From positions 1-29,125 of the forward strand of contig LRSR01010917.1 in the NCBI GenBank assembly GCA_001579985.1: DNA of 29,125 bases, read 5' to 3'. Below, piece after piece: positions 1 through 10,543 of this stretch. How positions within the stretch are numbered: the stretch's first letter is position 1; each line of letters starts with the position of its first letter. The stretch comes from Hypsibius dujardini (lineage: Eukaryota; Tardigrada; Eutardigrada; Parachela; Hypsibiidae). Made by a program: the position numbers and the translations under genes. The notes below the pieces were generated by a model. It ran no database searches and had not been told where the DNA came from. It was given only the letters and a program-made list of their open reading frames with translations.

Positions 1-4
1 AGAC

Positions 5-81
<77 letters not shown>

Positions 82-175
82 TGCAGACAGATAGATAGAT
101 AGACATAAAGACAGACAGATAGATAGGTAGGTAAACAAACAAGTTGGCAGACAGCCACAAAGACAGAAAGACAGA
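1..175. repeat. GATA/GACA tetranucleotide array
   Basis: The window opens inside a GATA tetranucleotide run (about 1-62), which passes into GACA (about 61-82) and then a degenerate mix of GACA, GATA and GGTA. The left end is cut by the window edge, so the full length is unknown. Confidence 0.95.
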
Positions 176-1188
176 TGTGCATTGTGAATAATACCTTTGT
201 TTGAATTTAGGAAGGGATCAGAAAATATGCGCTTAATACTGCTTCTTGTTAGATGACTGACAATGCAAGTCTGGTGCACTCCGTTTTCGCCCGACCGCAG
301 TATTTGCATCACTTCCGGCTTCGTATCGGTTTGTCTGTCACTCTGCATTTCGGTTCCATGCCTGTAGGCCCGGCTGCAAGCTTGTCTGGTACTTCATTTC
401 TTGACACAAGGAAACAGGGTGCAGCTTATTGTGCCAGATACATTCTGAACTTTTGATGGGGCGGGTTGGGCGTGAGAAGTGGCAATTAAAAAATTCTTGA
501 GGTTTCACGTCAAATGCGCATGGCCATCAATTGCTTTCTTTGAACTTGTGTCTGAGTGACTTGCGTGTTTAGATCAGTCGGACTCTACCACAGATACGAA
601 AAGATAATATCTTAATTTCATTCAAATTAAAAATAAACAACAAAATTCGTACTTTATTTGTAATTCACGGAAAATACCGTACGGCCATTAGATCCAGAAT
701 CATGAAATGCAAGGGGGACAAAAGAACGGAACTGAAAAGTTCCGGTCTTTTCTTTCGTAACTCCGTGTGAGCGAAGTTTCAGCTTCAACTCCAACTCTGA
801 AGGTCGCACGCGACGCGGAAACGCCACAGGGCCTCCAAGTCGTAAATGGAATAAATTACCTCTTTTTATGGCGCCGAGGTGTTTACATGAACCCGGGAAA
901 ATAATTATTCTACAGAGAATAAGCAGAACTCCGGAAAACATCTTAACAGTCCAAAATGGTCAATTTTTTCCGGAAATTCGAAGCCATAAAAACTAGCAAT
1001 AAACTCACCGGTCGGGAAATAAAACGGGGTGTTTTATATGCACGGCTTTCTCGGTCGGTCATCCAGTGTGACCTTGTACAAACGATGGGTTAACAACTTC
1101 GAACGAATATGTATTTACTTGACAGGCTTCCATGGATTCGACGAACACGCAGTAAAACTCCAGACCTCGACAAAGATCGAGGCACGGT
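176..1188. other. Intergenic region, no supported gene
   Basis: Open frames here are under 100 codons, lack recognisable motifs and have no splice sites that would link them to a longer product. Short AT-rich stretches occur around 600-660. I see nothing I can annotate. Confidence 0.6.
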
Positions 1189-1412
1189 ACAGACACCGCC
1201 ACAGACACCGGCGCAGACACAGACACAGACATAGACGCAGACACAGACAGACAGACAGACAAACAGACACATAGACAGACACAGACACAGACACAGACAC
1301 AGACACAGACAGACAGACAGACAGACAGAAAGACAGAAAGACACATAGACACAGACACAGACACTGACACAGACATAGACACAGATACAGATAGACACAG
1401 ACATAAACACAT
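1189..1412. repeat. GACACA/GACA compound microsatellite
   Basis: Long run of CAGACA hexamers with blocks of pure CAGA tetramers, interrupted by ATAGAC variants. Three overlapping frames on the opposite strand stay open through it and give Cys/Val/Ser-rich translations. These are products of the repeat, not genes. Confidence 0.95.
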
Positions 1413-2393
1413 AAACTCGATCTATAAAGGAACACGAAAACAGACACGATCGCTTGAAAGACATTTTGATGACTACAGACAATGCAAGATTGACAGGCAT
1501 TGAACTAATTCGATGAACTTGGAAATATCGGTAAATAAAAAACAGTTTTGTTCAATTGAGGCTCGGGTCATGAACATTTTACAAGTCATGATCCTTGGAC
1601 ACTTCACGCGCACTGACAACAAGAACAGTCGCAATCACGGTCAAGCACCCAAGTTTCGGTCCTCTCGACTTCTCTATACCTTCCTTCGGACGTTGAGGCA
1701 AACAATAAGGCGAAGAAAACAGCGGACAAAAAGCCCCCCAAAGAAGCGGGTCAAACAAATACGCGTGGAAAACCACACGAAAACACACTTCCAACTACGA
1801 CTCTAATCCGGCGCCGTCCTCTAACAAAAAAACAAATAAACATTCCGCGCACCTGTGTGTCGTGTCTGTGTGTCTGTGTCTGTCTGTCTGTGTCTGTGTG
1901 TCGTGTCTGTGTGTGTATGTACATGTTACTGTAAAAGAGACAGCACGGAAATCGTATAAAATTAAAATAAAACATAACGGTACGCGACATCGCTCGGAGA
2001 CTGGCGCCATGTCTTCGTGCTGTCTGCCTGTCTGCCTGCCTGTCGCCACCGCCACACAGCGGTCCATTTTCTTTCTCTTAATTAATTAATAAAAGTCACC
2101 GCGGTGCACAATACGTGCGTGCATTTGTCTGTAAGCATTTGTATACGTATAACCTTGCCGCTCGTTGCCTTGCCTGAACCGGGATTGTGCGTGTGACCAG
2201 TGTTGTCTGTCCCGCAGACACATTCCATGCCGTTCCAGTCCCCGGGCGCAATTCCTCAAGACAAGACCACACACGTATGTCGCACATACCTGCAGACGTT
2301 TTTATGAATACACCATACTCACCTTGAGTCATATATATATTGTATATGATGATTGGCAGGTGATGTGTCTATGCACATGGCGCCACAAATTTC
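1413..2393. other. Intergenic region upstream of gene A
   Basis: Contains a small TGTGTC array at about 1857-1915 and a short TGCC run near 2020-2045. No coding sequence is supported. The last 100 bases hold AT-rich stretches (around 2330-2350) leading into the TATA-like site of gene A. Confidence 0.55.
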
Positions 2394-2394
2394 C

Positions 2395-2401
2395 TATATA
2401 A
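2395..2401 (+). promoter_or_regulatory. TATA-like box of gene A
   Basis: TATATAA lies about 145 bases before the ATG at 2545. A pyrimidine-rich TTCAACCTTTT follows roughly 30 bases downstream, the usual spacing for a transcription start. The call rests on motif and spacing only. Confidence 0.45.
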
Positions 2402-2544
2402 TCAACAAATGTCGCAGGCACCGAAATTTGTATTCAACCTTTTCGCTGCCTAACTGACCGAAAGAGACTCAGCTTTTTTTGTCCCGTTCTTGCCGAGATT
2501 TCGATTTGAAAATTCGTTCCCAAAAGGTTCTCCTGTTCTTCGTC

Positions 2545-2798
2545 ATGATTTCCTCAGCGGTCGTTTTCCTGATGACAGTGCTCGTGTGCGGTTTGGTCGC
2601 TGTTTCCGGTCTGCCCATGCCCGTTGTTCAGATCCGCTCACCCGGTGTTCTTCCGACCCCGTTTGAGGATTTTGGAGCGTCTGATGAAGGTGGTTACAAT
2701 CTCTCTGCGGAAGAAGAAGTGTATGCGGATAACGATGCTTCGAATGAAGTACCTCAGATAACGAACAAGTTGTCTCAATCAGGTACGACGGAGCGGGA

Positions 2799-2864
<66 letters not shown>

Positions 2865-3269
2865 GTGTGTGTCCGTCTGTGTGTGTGTCTGTCTGTTCCA
2901 CCGCTTAGATAGTCAAATACTAACTACCTCTATCGTCTGTCTTCCAGGCAAGCCATTGTCTAGCATTGGAGAACTTTTCGGAGTCCGTTCCACCGAAGCT
3001 ACTTCCGCCCCACAATCCGTCACTGCATCCTCATCCACAACACAGCTGGTGGAAGCGAGTACCGAGCAGTCACAGCCAGAATTCGCGCAAGTCGGCGGTG
3101 ACGATTACGTGTCGGATGCTCCCGTCTTCGATCGGAGGTTACTCCTCAAACTCAAAAAAGAAGGCGTCATGGTAAGCGGATAAAATGATTTTTTTACCGT
3201 TTTTAAAACTCGATTTTTGTCAAACTTCAGTTCACAATTTGTCTTATCTTTCAGACACGAAACGCTTAA
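2545..3269 (+). CDS. Gene A: small secreted protein of unknown family
   Basis: The model is 2545-2782, 2948-3171 and 3255-3269, giving 158 residues. The ATG starts a clear signal peptide (hydrophobic VVFLMTVLVCGLVAV, probable cleavage after VSG). The mature part has no cysteine. It is acidic at first (EEEVYADND), then rich in Ser, Thr and Gln (TSAPQSVTASSSTTQ), and ends in a basic stretch with RR and KK pairs. Intron 1 (165 bases) carries a TGTC array. Intron 2 (83 bases) begins GTAAGC and ends TTTCAG, and the last exon adds only four residues (TRNA) before TAA. If intron 2 is retained, the frame stops at 3183 after VSG, giving 157 residues. I do not recognise the family. A precursor cut at dibasic sites is possible but unproven. 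Gene B has its own signal peptide, so I treat the two as separate genes. Confidence 0.6.
2801..2898 (+). repeat. TGTC array inside gene A intron 1
   Basis: About 16 pure CTGT/TGTC units followed by TG-rich variants. It fills most of the 165-base intron, and about 67 bases would remain without it. The array sits upstream of the acceptor CTTCCAG. Confidence 0.95.
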
Positions 3270-4528
3270 TTGGAATCCACCCGTCTGGTCTCTCGTTTTA
3301 TACACCAAAAAAGTTCCTGAATTCGCTCCCACAATTCATTCTCCATTGTCGATGCCTCACATCCCCGAAGTCCGTTTTTCGAAGCCAATTTTCATCGACA
3401 TTTTTTGTTGGCGCCTTTCTTTGCCGGCTCCTGCTGTATCTTCTGCTGTTTTCGTCGTGCCCATTGAAACTGGCCTGTGTGTGCCCGTTGAAACTGGCCT
3501 GTGTCTTGAATTTCTTTGTACAGAGCTGTGATATTGCTGTTGATGTTTTTGTTTGCCTGGGTGCCTTAACCGGTCACACAGTGAGTGTACGCTCTATGAG
3601 CGGATAAAAGAAAATTAACAGATGCCCGTTTTTTGTTTTGCCGCGGAATTTTCCGAAGCTTCGTCGTCGTCGTGGCTCCTTGGAATGTTGTTGTGTTTTC
3701 TAACGATAATTATACCGAAAATATGTAATTTATTCGCCTGGTGAAGCATGAAAGCGAGTGACTCACGGCAGTATGTCTGTATGTCTGTATGTCTGCCTGT
3801 GTGAACAACAACGCTAATCGAGTGGGAAAACCATCTTCGGAAGTTTTTTCTCTCGCCGGTTTCGCCGGCCAAGAAGGCGTACCCCTGACAAGATTAATTA
3901 ATGTTTGTTCTATGATGTCCATTAGGCATTGACCGCCACACACGATGTGTGTATGCGTGTGTGTGTCGTAGAGTACGGTAGAGTATGTTTGCATGTAGTA
4001 ATGAAACCAGGAAATTAGGATCAGCAGACTTGCTTGCTTCCGTTCGCAGCAAGCGTACACGTAGCTTGATGGAAGTTTTCACGTTTTGTTTTGATCGGGC
4101 TCCGCGAGTCTCGAGTAAGTTACGGTCATTAATCAGGCGAGCGAGAAATAGGAAATGTGTAAAGAGCAACGCCCATCATGTCTGTAAAGAGCTTAAGAAC
4201 AGACACAGACACAGACACAGACACAGACACAGACACAGACACAGACACAGACACAGACACAGACACAGACACAGACACCGTCGTTACTCAACAGATGACG
4301 AAACTAGGGGAAGACATGGGTCTATTTAGGAGACAAAATCTACAGGCCTATGAGGTTTGGGTGGCGATCTCATACCGTGCCTGAGACGAGATTTGGGCCG
4401 ATCGCCGTAATACCTGCACTTTGTCCCTCGCAATTTGGAGCGTGGTTGCATACAGACATTCTCGGTTGGAGGACAAACAGTAAACACCTAGTTAGTTTGC
4501 ATGCAGATTTGTCGCAAAACTCTCCGCA
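3270..4528. other. Spacer between genes A and B
   Basis: Probably starts with the 3' untranslated part of gene A. An 18-base unit (GTGCCCATTGAAACTGGCCT and its partner at 3480-3500) occurs twice near 3457-3500. A short TGTCTGTA run is at 3774-3795. A possible alternative gene A exon (3521-3580, SCDIAVDVF..., flanked by ACAG and GTGAGT) is noted but not adopted. No further gene is supported. Confidence 0.5.
4199..4278. repeat. GACACA hexanucleotide array
   Basis: About 13 near-perfect GACACA units in intergenic DNA 250 bases before gene B. Frames crossing it read as RH or TD dipeptides. Confidence 0.97.
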
Positions 4529-6704
4529 ATGAGGGTGCATAAATGCTCTACCTTCGTTACCCTAGCTTCATCCCTATCCTTTTGTCTGTTGCTTCTTCCC
4601 CGATCTGCTGTTTCGAAATGTCTCAAACTGAACAGGGACTACGCTAATCCTGGACCCCCGTAAGTTATCCTCAACTTTCATCCCGCTGTTTATTACAACA
4701 ATTATTTCAAGCATCATAAAGAACCTGCTTCTAACACTTCCAGCAGGGGATCTGTCGATTATCTTTTCGCAAACAATTACGGGAAGAAGCCGCAAAGATG
4801 GACTCAGGCATCCCTGGCGTCGCGTGTGGCCAATCAGCCGGACAACGACGATACCTGTCCGATCGGGGTAGAAGGTAGGCAAGCGTACGAAGCGCCATCT
4901 GTCTGTCTGTGTCTTATCGGTCCTTCTTTATCGAACACTTTTTTCTTTGTCGATGTAGTCTTGAACTCGTCGATTGCCGAACTTCCGGTTACCACCTGCA
5001 GCGCCATAATATCCACGCACATGTAAGTGTCGTACGACTACGTGAGGGGCCGTTTTTTGTCCTGAGCGTGTTGTTAGTTTTTTGTTTGTTCGGGGTCTGT
5101 TTGCAGTGGTGATTACATAGCCTACTGTGCGTTGGAGCCAGCCAGTAAAATCCTGACTTATGAACTCAACTGCAATCGAGGCGCCGTTGCATCGGTCATC
5201 GGAAGAATTCCGCTTGTGACTGAGACGGTCAAACCTGTGTTCCACCTGGAGGTCAACCGCCTGTGCTTGTGTCTGCATGCCTGTGCCTGTGCCTGTGTCT
5301 GTGTCTGTGTCTGTGTCTGTGTCTGTGTCTGTGTCTGTGTCTGTGTCTGTGTCTGTGTCTGTGTCTACGTCTGTATCTGTGCCTGTGCCAGCCACTGCAT
5401 TTTGTTAAGATTATTTTAAATCCGTATTATTTTTCCACATCGTAGTCGGTTGATGATATGATCTCCGACGGAATTCCTCGTCCCCTCCTAATCGCTCTTA
5501 GTCGTAACGCTTTTTCATCAGCATACCAAATCATCACAGAGGGCAACCGCTTCTCCCTGTCCCCCTGTCACCACGTCTTTGAATACAAGCATTTGACCAA
5601 GATCGCCACTCTGCCCATTCGAGATGTTGGAACGGTGATTGCGTTCGCGAACAACAACCTGGAACAGGATGCGCCTCACAGCAAGAAACTGGCGCCCATT
5701 TACATCGCACGAGGAGGAGAGATCAGTCTCTGTGGTTTGGCGGACGTCGACCACACCACCGACGTGACCCTTTGGTATCGAGGGCACCATGTGATGGTCA
5801 CTTTTATCCAGAAAATCGGCAATTCTCGACGCTGTTTGTTGCGAAATTTCGAGATAAACTTTGGTGGAGATAACCGTTGTCAAGATGTGGTTCCGTGGAA
5901 GACGCAACCCACCATAGGAAACACCGTTTATAATGGCACAACGGATCCCCTTGCACTTGCCACGGAACCATTCACCATTGATCATTTTCTTTGCGGTTAG
6001 AGTCTTTACCGGATGTCTGTGTCTGTTGTCTGTGTCGTGTGTCTGTGTCTGTGTCTGTGTCTGTGTCTGTGTCTGTGTCTGTGTCTGTGTCTGTGCCTGA
6101 GTACGGGCGGATACGTAGATCTTCGAACTTGGCTTTCCAGGTTGCGAAACCGTCAAGGCCGTACAGAACGATACCCTCACCTACCTTGTGGTCGGTCTAG
6201 CAAACTCTGTCAGTTCAAATGGCGACGGTCTCAGCTGTCCTGACGAAGAAAAAATAAGCTTCAACGGAAGTGCCACAGACAATACCTGCGGATGCCCTTA
6301 TGCTCAAGATGTCTCCTTCGTTCTCCCCTACGACAAAACAACACGGTCCTTCACTTATCACAACTACTACGATCCATCTACCTTCCAAACACTGGAGGAC
6401 GGCCCGGCGGAAGTAACGGAGATCACTCCGCTTTTATTGAAGGACTGCTGTCTGGCATTCCAAATCGCCAGTGATCGGAGTGGTACGCAATTGTACGGGA
6501 TGGATTTGGCGGACGTGGATGGAACAGAGAAACCGCGCGTTGAACGTTTCTTGGACGTTGACCTCCCGTCTCACGTGGAGAAGACGGCATGGGGATATTG
6601 CAGTGATGACACGATTTTTTTGTCTTACACGAGAGCGGGTTTTATAACAGGTAAAAATTGACTACACCTTTCAAAACTTTTTCAGATGTATGGCCCACTT
6701 CCTA

Positions 6705-6748
<44 letters not shown>

Positions 6749-7266
6749 GCCTGCCTGCCTGCCTGCCTGCCTGTTTGTCTGTCTGTCTACCGGTGTGCTT
6801 GTCCAATGGTGTCTTTTTACTTTCATGCCTTATCAATCGTTTCAGGTGACAGTATGTACAAGCTGCAGTGCAAGATGGACGATTTTTCCAGCAGCTACGA
6901 CTTCCTCCGATCCGGGCCCCTCACCTTTAATAACCGTTCCGGCAATACCTACCGCCTATACAGAGACCGCCCGCCCGCCCAAAATGATGACACAAGAGGT
7001 GACTGGCGCAAAAGTAATAATAGACCACAAGAGTTTCGCGAAAACTTCGTGCGGCCTTCATCCAATGTCCAGGTCACGAGTCCGGACCAATACCCCACTG
7101 GGAGAAGGCTGGGCGGAGATAATGTCGATGAGCAAAGCGAGACCCCATTCCGTCCGCCCATTGGTTCGTGCCACTGTCTGCCTGTCTGCCTGTCTGTCTG
7201 CCTGTTTGCCTGTTTGTCTGCCTGTCTGCCTGTCTGCCTGTCTGTCTGCCTGTCTGTCTGCCTGCC

Positions 7267-7306
<40 letters not shown>

Positions 7307-7598
7307 CGTCCCTTGGTTCCGCCCCTCGGTCTGTAAGAAGTTAACTGTTTCTCGCTCTTTTATTCCAGTATATCAAATGCCGATTGTCACCGATGCCCGG
7401 GTTCCTTATAACGGACCGTTCGGTGGGAACCAACAGCTGCCGCCCCAGCAGGGTAGACCTTTCGTGAATCAAGGATTCATCCCGCCTTATCCTTTCACAG
7501 TGCCGTCGTCCAATCCCCATCCGCCACCGCCACCGTTGTCGGGCTCCTTCATGGGTACACCTGGTGATCGTACCGGTCCGCTTGGGCCGTACGGTTAA
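4529..7598 (+). CDS. Gene B: large secreted protein, unknown family, Pro-rich tail
   Basis: Exons: 4529-4659, 4744-4874, 4959-5022, 5107-5251, 5446-5995, 6141-6650, 6846-7163 and 7369-7598. They join in one frame to 692 residues. All introns are GT..AG. The first three are 84 bases each, and the other four (145-205 bases) each contain a TGTC or TGTGTC array. The start ATG opens a strong signal peptide (LASSLSFCLLLLPRSAVS). Residues about 30-510 form a Cys-bearing extracellular region with several N-glycosylation motifs (NGT, NGS, NDT) and no transmembrane segment. The phrase LADVD occurs twice, in GLADVDHTTDVTLWY and in MDLADVDGTEKPRVERF, which hints at related sub-domains. After about residue 510 the protein is polar, then Pro/Gly/Phe-rich (PFGGNQQ, PPYPF, PPPPPL) up to the TAA. 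ATTAAA at 7671 is a possible polyadenylation signal. I do not recognise a family; a beta-rich fold such as a propeller is only a guess. Confidence 0.82.
4741..4747 (+). promoter_or_regulatory. Tandem NAGNAG splice acceptor in gene B
   Basis: Intron 1 ends CAGCAG. Using the first AG starts exon 2 at 4744, the second at 4747. Both keep the frame and differ only by one Arg (Pro-Arg-Gly or Pro-Gly), so alternative use would give 692 or 691 residues. Confidence 0.6.
5276..5394 (+). repeat. TGTGTC array in gene B intron 4
   Basis: Hexanucleotide TGTGTC run, about 14 good copies with TGTGCC variants at the edges, inside a 194-base intron (5252-5445). Without it the intron would be close to the 84 bases of introns 1-3. 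Confidence 0.95.
6014..6099 (+). repeat. TGTGTC array in gene B intron 5
   Basis: About a dozen TGTGTC units in the 145-base intron 5996-6140, ending about 40 bases before the acceptor TTTCCAG. Confidence 0.95.
6703..6791 (+). repeat. TGTC/TGCC array in gene B intron 6
   Basis: TGTC tetramers pass into a block of TGCC and back, in the 195-base intron 6651-6845. The T-to-C variant units are grouped, as expected when variants spread by slippage. Confidence 0.95.
7174..7310 (+). repeat. TGTC/TGCC array in gene B intron 7
   Basis: Mixed TGCC and TGTC tetramers filling most of the 205-base intron 7164-7368. The donor is GTTCGT and the acceptor TATTCCAG. Confidence 0.95.
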
Positions 7599-8520
7599 AG
7601 TGCGATCAACTTGTTTGACATCTGATCAGATGTCATTTAACGTGCTTTTTCTCTAAGAAGAGAATTACGAATTAAATTTTTTGCCGTTTTTCTCTTTATC
7701 ATCTCCATTTATTAAACAATTTATGCTCGGGAAATATGTCTATTCTGCAATGTAAAAAAGAAACTTAAACGGCTTGAAATCTCAGATTATTTATCATCTG
7801 GCTAGGAATTACGACCGTTCGCCGCTGTGTGTGTTGATTGATTTATCTAATCGACACAGAAATACAACCGATAAGAGCCGTACATTTATTTATTAAAGTG
7901 TTTCTGTTTTTGCCACGCCACCTTCGTAAAATGTTCGTTCTTAAGGGACACGGAGTAAAGCTCCATGTCACATGCCTTTAATCGCAGACAACGACAAAAT
8001 GAGGGAAAAAAAATGTCTTATCAAGTTGCGGGACGATAATTCGGGTGGACATCCAGCAGTGAATGGTTCGTACGGGTGACGGATGACGGGCGTTCACCTT
8101 CGCGAACCTCGAGAGCGCATGGAAAGATTTACAGATAAAATGGCTTGCTTGCGTAATTAGTTTCTGATCAACCGTGCGGTCAGGAGACAACAAACGGGTT
8201 GTCTGGATACCCTTTTTATATGCGGTAATGCTGTCGGCGTCTGTTGTCCTTTCGGGCACACCTTTTTGTTCATGATACGTTATCGCCCACCGCCAAAATC
8301 AAGTACCCAGTAGATGTATGACGAAGGGAATTGCAGACGAAAAGTCGGCTTTGAGACTCTAGATTCTGCAGTGTATAGATTAGACACGACGATCCGAGTC
8401 GCAACAGGACCAAGCAGTCGTCGAACTCTTCGTTTCATGATCTGGCCTTTTCTCAACGCTTGCTCTACTGATCGTTCGGTGAGCTCGATAGGTCTGAAGG
8501 GAGGAGATGACGGGTGAGCG
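7599..8520. other. Gene B 3' flank and start of duplicated segment 1
   Basis: Holds the gene B 3' untranslated region, with ATTAAA at 7671 and 7711 and a 20-base perfect palindrome at 7616-7635. From about 7910 the DNA matches 11085-11206. From about 8045 it matches 12484 onward (near 88% by eye). This is duplicated segment 1, downstream of gene C. No gene is supported. Confidence 0.6.
7616..7635. other. Perfect 20-base palindrome in gene B 3' UTR
   Basis: TGACATCTGATCAGATGTCA reads the same on both strands and lies 18 bases after the gene B stop codon. In RNA it could form a hairpin with a very short loop. It may equally be a dyad protein-binding site. Confidence 0.6.
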
Positions 8521-8765
8521 AATGAACGGACGGTCGAAGAGGCGGTCAGACGGTCGGACGGACAGACGGCCAGACGGACGGTCGGACTGACGGACGGTCG
8601 AACGGACGGTCGGACGGACAGACGGTCGGACGGACGGTCGGACTGACGGACGTACAGATCGACGGAAGGATGGGCGGAAAGACGAACGGACGAAGAAACT
8701 GACGGAAAGGTGGCAAGATGACCGGCCGGACAGATGGATGGACGAATAGGCGGATGACGGACCGA
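8521..8765. repeat. Degenerate GGAC/GGTC minisatellite, segment 1
   Basis: G/A-rich array built from GGACGGTCGGAC-like words with scattered CAGAC variants. The equivalent place in segment 2 (12960-13215) has a related array with ATGGACGG words. Frames through it give Pro/Ser/Arg repeats and are not taken as coding. Confidence 0.85.
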
Positions 8766-9044
8766 CGGAAGAATAGCCGAAAGAACGGAAGCCAGGGTGC
8801 TTGTTGAAACACTGACATTCGGCAATAGAATGAGTCATGCACTTGACTAGAGATCACTGGACCATTTACATCTATATAATTATTATAATGCGTCGTTCTT
8901 TGTGCAGAAGGAAGAGTTCTCAAAATTATAATTCAAGTTAAGTACCACAGCCGGTTAGCTAAAAGCTGAAAAATTGCAGCGCTGAAAGACATCATAAGAA
9001 CCACACAAAAAAATGAGAAGAAACGCAACATTTGAGACGCAAAT

Positions 9045-10543
9045 TTACCAGTCAGGATCGTTGATGAGCCCATCTGCCGGAACTCGATTCGGATGCTGCA
9101 CCCTGTAGCGCAGCTTCTTCGTTAAGGCCTGTCGGCATCGACACGTTCCCCAGCACAACTGCCGTACCTCCTTCAGCTCCTCCTGGTTCGCCTGACTGCG
9201 TGCCCCCTTTCCCGTGCACAGATCTATCCCGATCTCCTCGATCTCCTCGATCAGCTTCGGGCAATGCCGACGACGGTCGGGATACTCGCAACCGGGACTG
9301 AAATATGAAGGTCTCCGGTAGGAACGGGACGTGGTCTTCCGGTACCGTCCGCCGTACGGTCGGTACGTCGGCTTGCTGGTCGTCGGGTATCGGTAACCCG
9401 TCGGCTTCTTTGTTGGGTAGGTATAGCCGGCGGTCGAGGCTTTCGTCGTCGTCGGATAGGTCGCTCCACACGGTGGCAGGGTGGTGGTGGTTGCGGTGGT
9501 GGTCGCCGCTTGAGTGGAAGTGGTGGTGTAGCAGGGTGGGACGGAACCACCAGTTGTAGTCGGTCCGGAGACGGTGGTCGTCGCTCCCGTTGTGGTAGGG
9601 TAGGTGTAGCCGGTTGTTCCGGTCCCGGCGGTCGTGGTGTCGGTGATGATCGTGACACCCGAAACGGTGGTAGCTGGCCCTGTGGTAGTCGCTCCTGTTT
9701 CGGTCGTGGTAGAAGCTCCAGAAACGGTTGCCGTTGTCGGTACCGTGGTCGTCGGTACCGTGGTCGTCGGTACTGTGGTGGTCGGTACCGTGGTGGTCGG
9801 TACCGTGGTGGTCGGTACCGTGGTGGTCGGTACTGTGGACGTCGGTACTGTGGTCGTCGGTACTGTGATGGTCGGTTCGGTCGTGGTCGGTATCGTGGTG
9901 GTCGGTACTGTGATCGTCGGTACCGTGGTCGTCGGTACCGTAGTAGTCGCAACCGAAGTCGACGATTGGCTTGTGGTCGATTCTGTTGTCTCCGATTCGG
10001 TGGTCGTATCCGTAGCGGTTGGTACGGTGGTCGGTAGCACCGGTGCTCCGATAGTGGGTGGCGGTCCGCCGATGGTGGCTAGCGCATCCACCGTGGTGGT
10101 TAGCGCATCCACCGTGGTGGTTAGCGCATCCACCGTGGTGGTTAGTACATCCACCGTGGTGGTTAGCGCATTCACCGTGGTGGTTAGTACATCCACCGTG
10201 GTGGTAGCAGCTGGAGCAACAGGGGCCACAATGGGCAGGGTGTTGGCAGCGTCGGCAATATGTATGATATAAGACTCACTCAAAACTACAAAAAAAGCGG
10301 GATTCCGTTACAGGATTACACGTGCATCCTTTGTTTAACTGGTGTGTGTTATAAGTTTAGTTTCGATTTTTAAATTGAAGCTTTAAAGCTTTAAAGATTT
10401 AAAGAAGCTCGCACTTGTTTAGAAATAGTTCACGTAAAATTAAAAACAAATTTATTATACTTCTCACCGAGACAGATCATTGCAATGGCAGCATGAATGG
10501 TCGCTGGATTAATTAACCTGCGATATTTCGGCGTTTCCCCCAT
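9045..10543 (-). CDS. Gene C: secreted Thr-rich mucin with C-terminal ShKT-like domain
   Basis: Two exons on the minus strand, 10543-10468 and 10285-9045, joined through GTGAG and TTTTTTGTAG, give 438 residues. Exon 1 starts MGETPKYRRLINPATIHAA and provides the signal peptide (AAIAMICLVLSES). Translation upstream of this ATG is not conserved in gene D, which fixes the start. Residues about 40-85 are TTTVDVL/TTTVDAL repeats. A Ser/Thr spacer follows, then about 17 TTTVP-like pentads, then SG-TTT units. Two lone cysteines (PPCY, PPCG) precede a Tyr/Pro/Lys linker (GYRYPTTSKPTYRPYGG). The tail has six cysteines (358, 367, 382, 403, 407, 409) with spacing 8-14-20-3-1 and an Asp after the first. 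This resembles an ShKT domain with long middle loops. Dense Thr implies O-glycosylation. Likely role: surface coat, mucus or cuticle. ShKT membership is inferred from cysteine order only. Confidence 0.85.

Noticed and set aside
2479-2544. Upstream extension of gene A to 2479
   Set aside because: Position 2479 is TTG, not ATG. The ATG at 2545 directly starts the hydrophobic signal peptide.
3521-3580. Possible extra gene A exon (SCDIAVDVF..., ACAG to GTGAGT)
   Set aside because: It keeps frame, but the 83-base intron ending at 3254 gives a simpler model with a stop four codons later, and nothing follows this exon.
8280-8923. Minus frames rich in RPSVRPS
   Set aside because: Translations of the GGAC minisatellite; they are not conserved in frame in segment 2.
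9251-9952. Minus-strand RYRRP/RYRPP repeat frame
   Set aside because: Out-of-frame reading of the gene C Thr/Pro coding repeat.
9634-10272. Long plus-strand frame of VVVGTV repeats
   Set aside because: It is the antisense of the gene C TTTVP repeat; any frame of such a repeat stays open. The minus frame has the signal peptide, splice sites and Cys tail.
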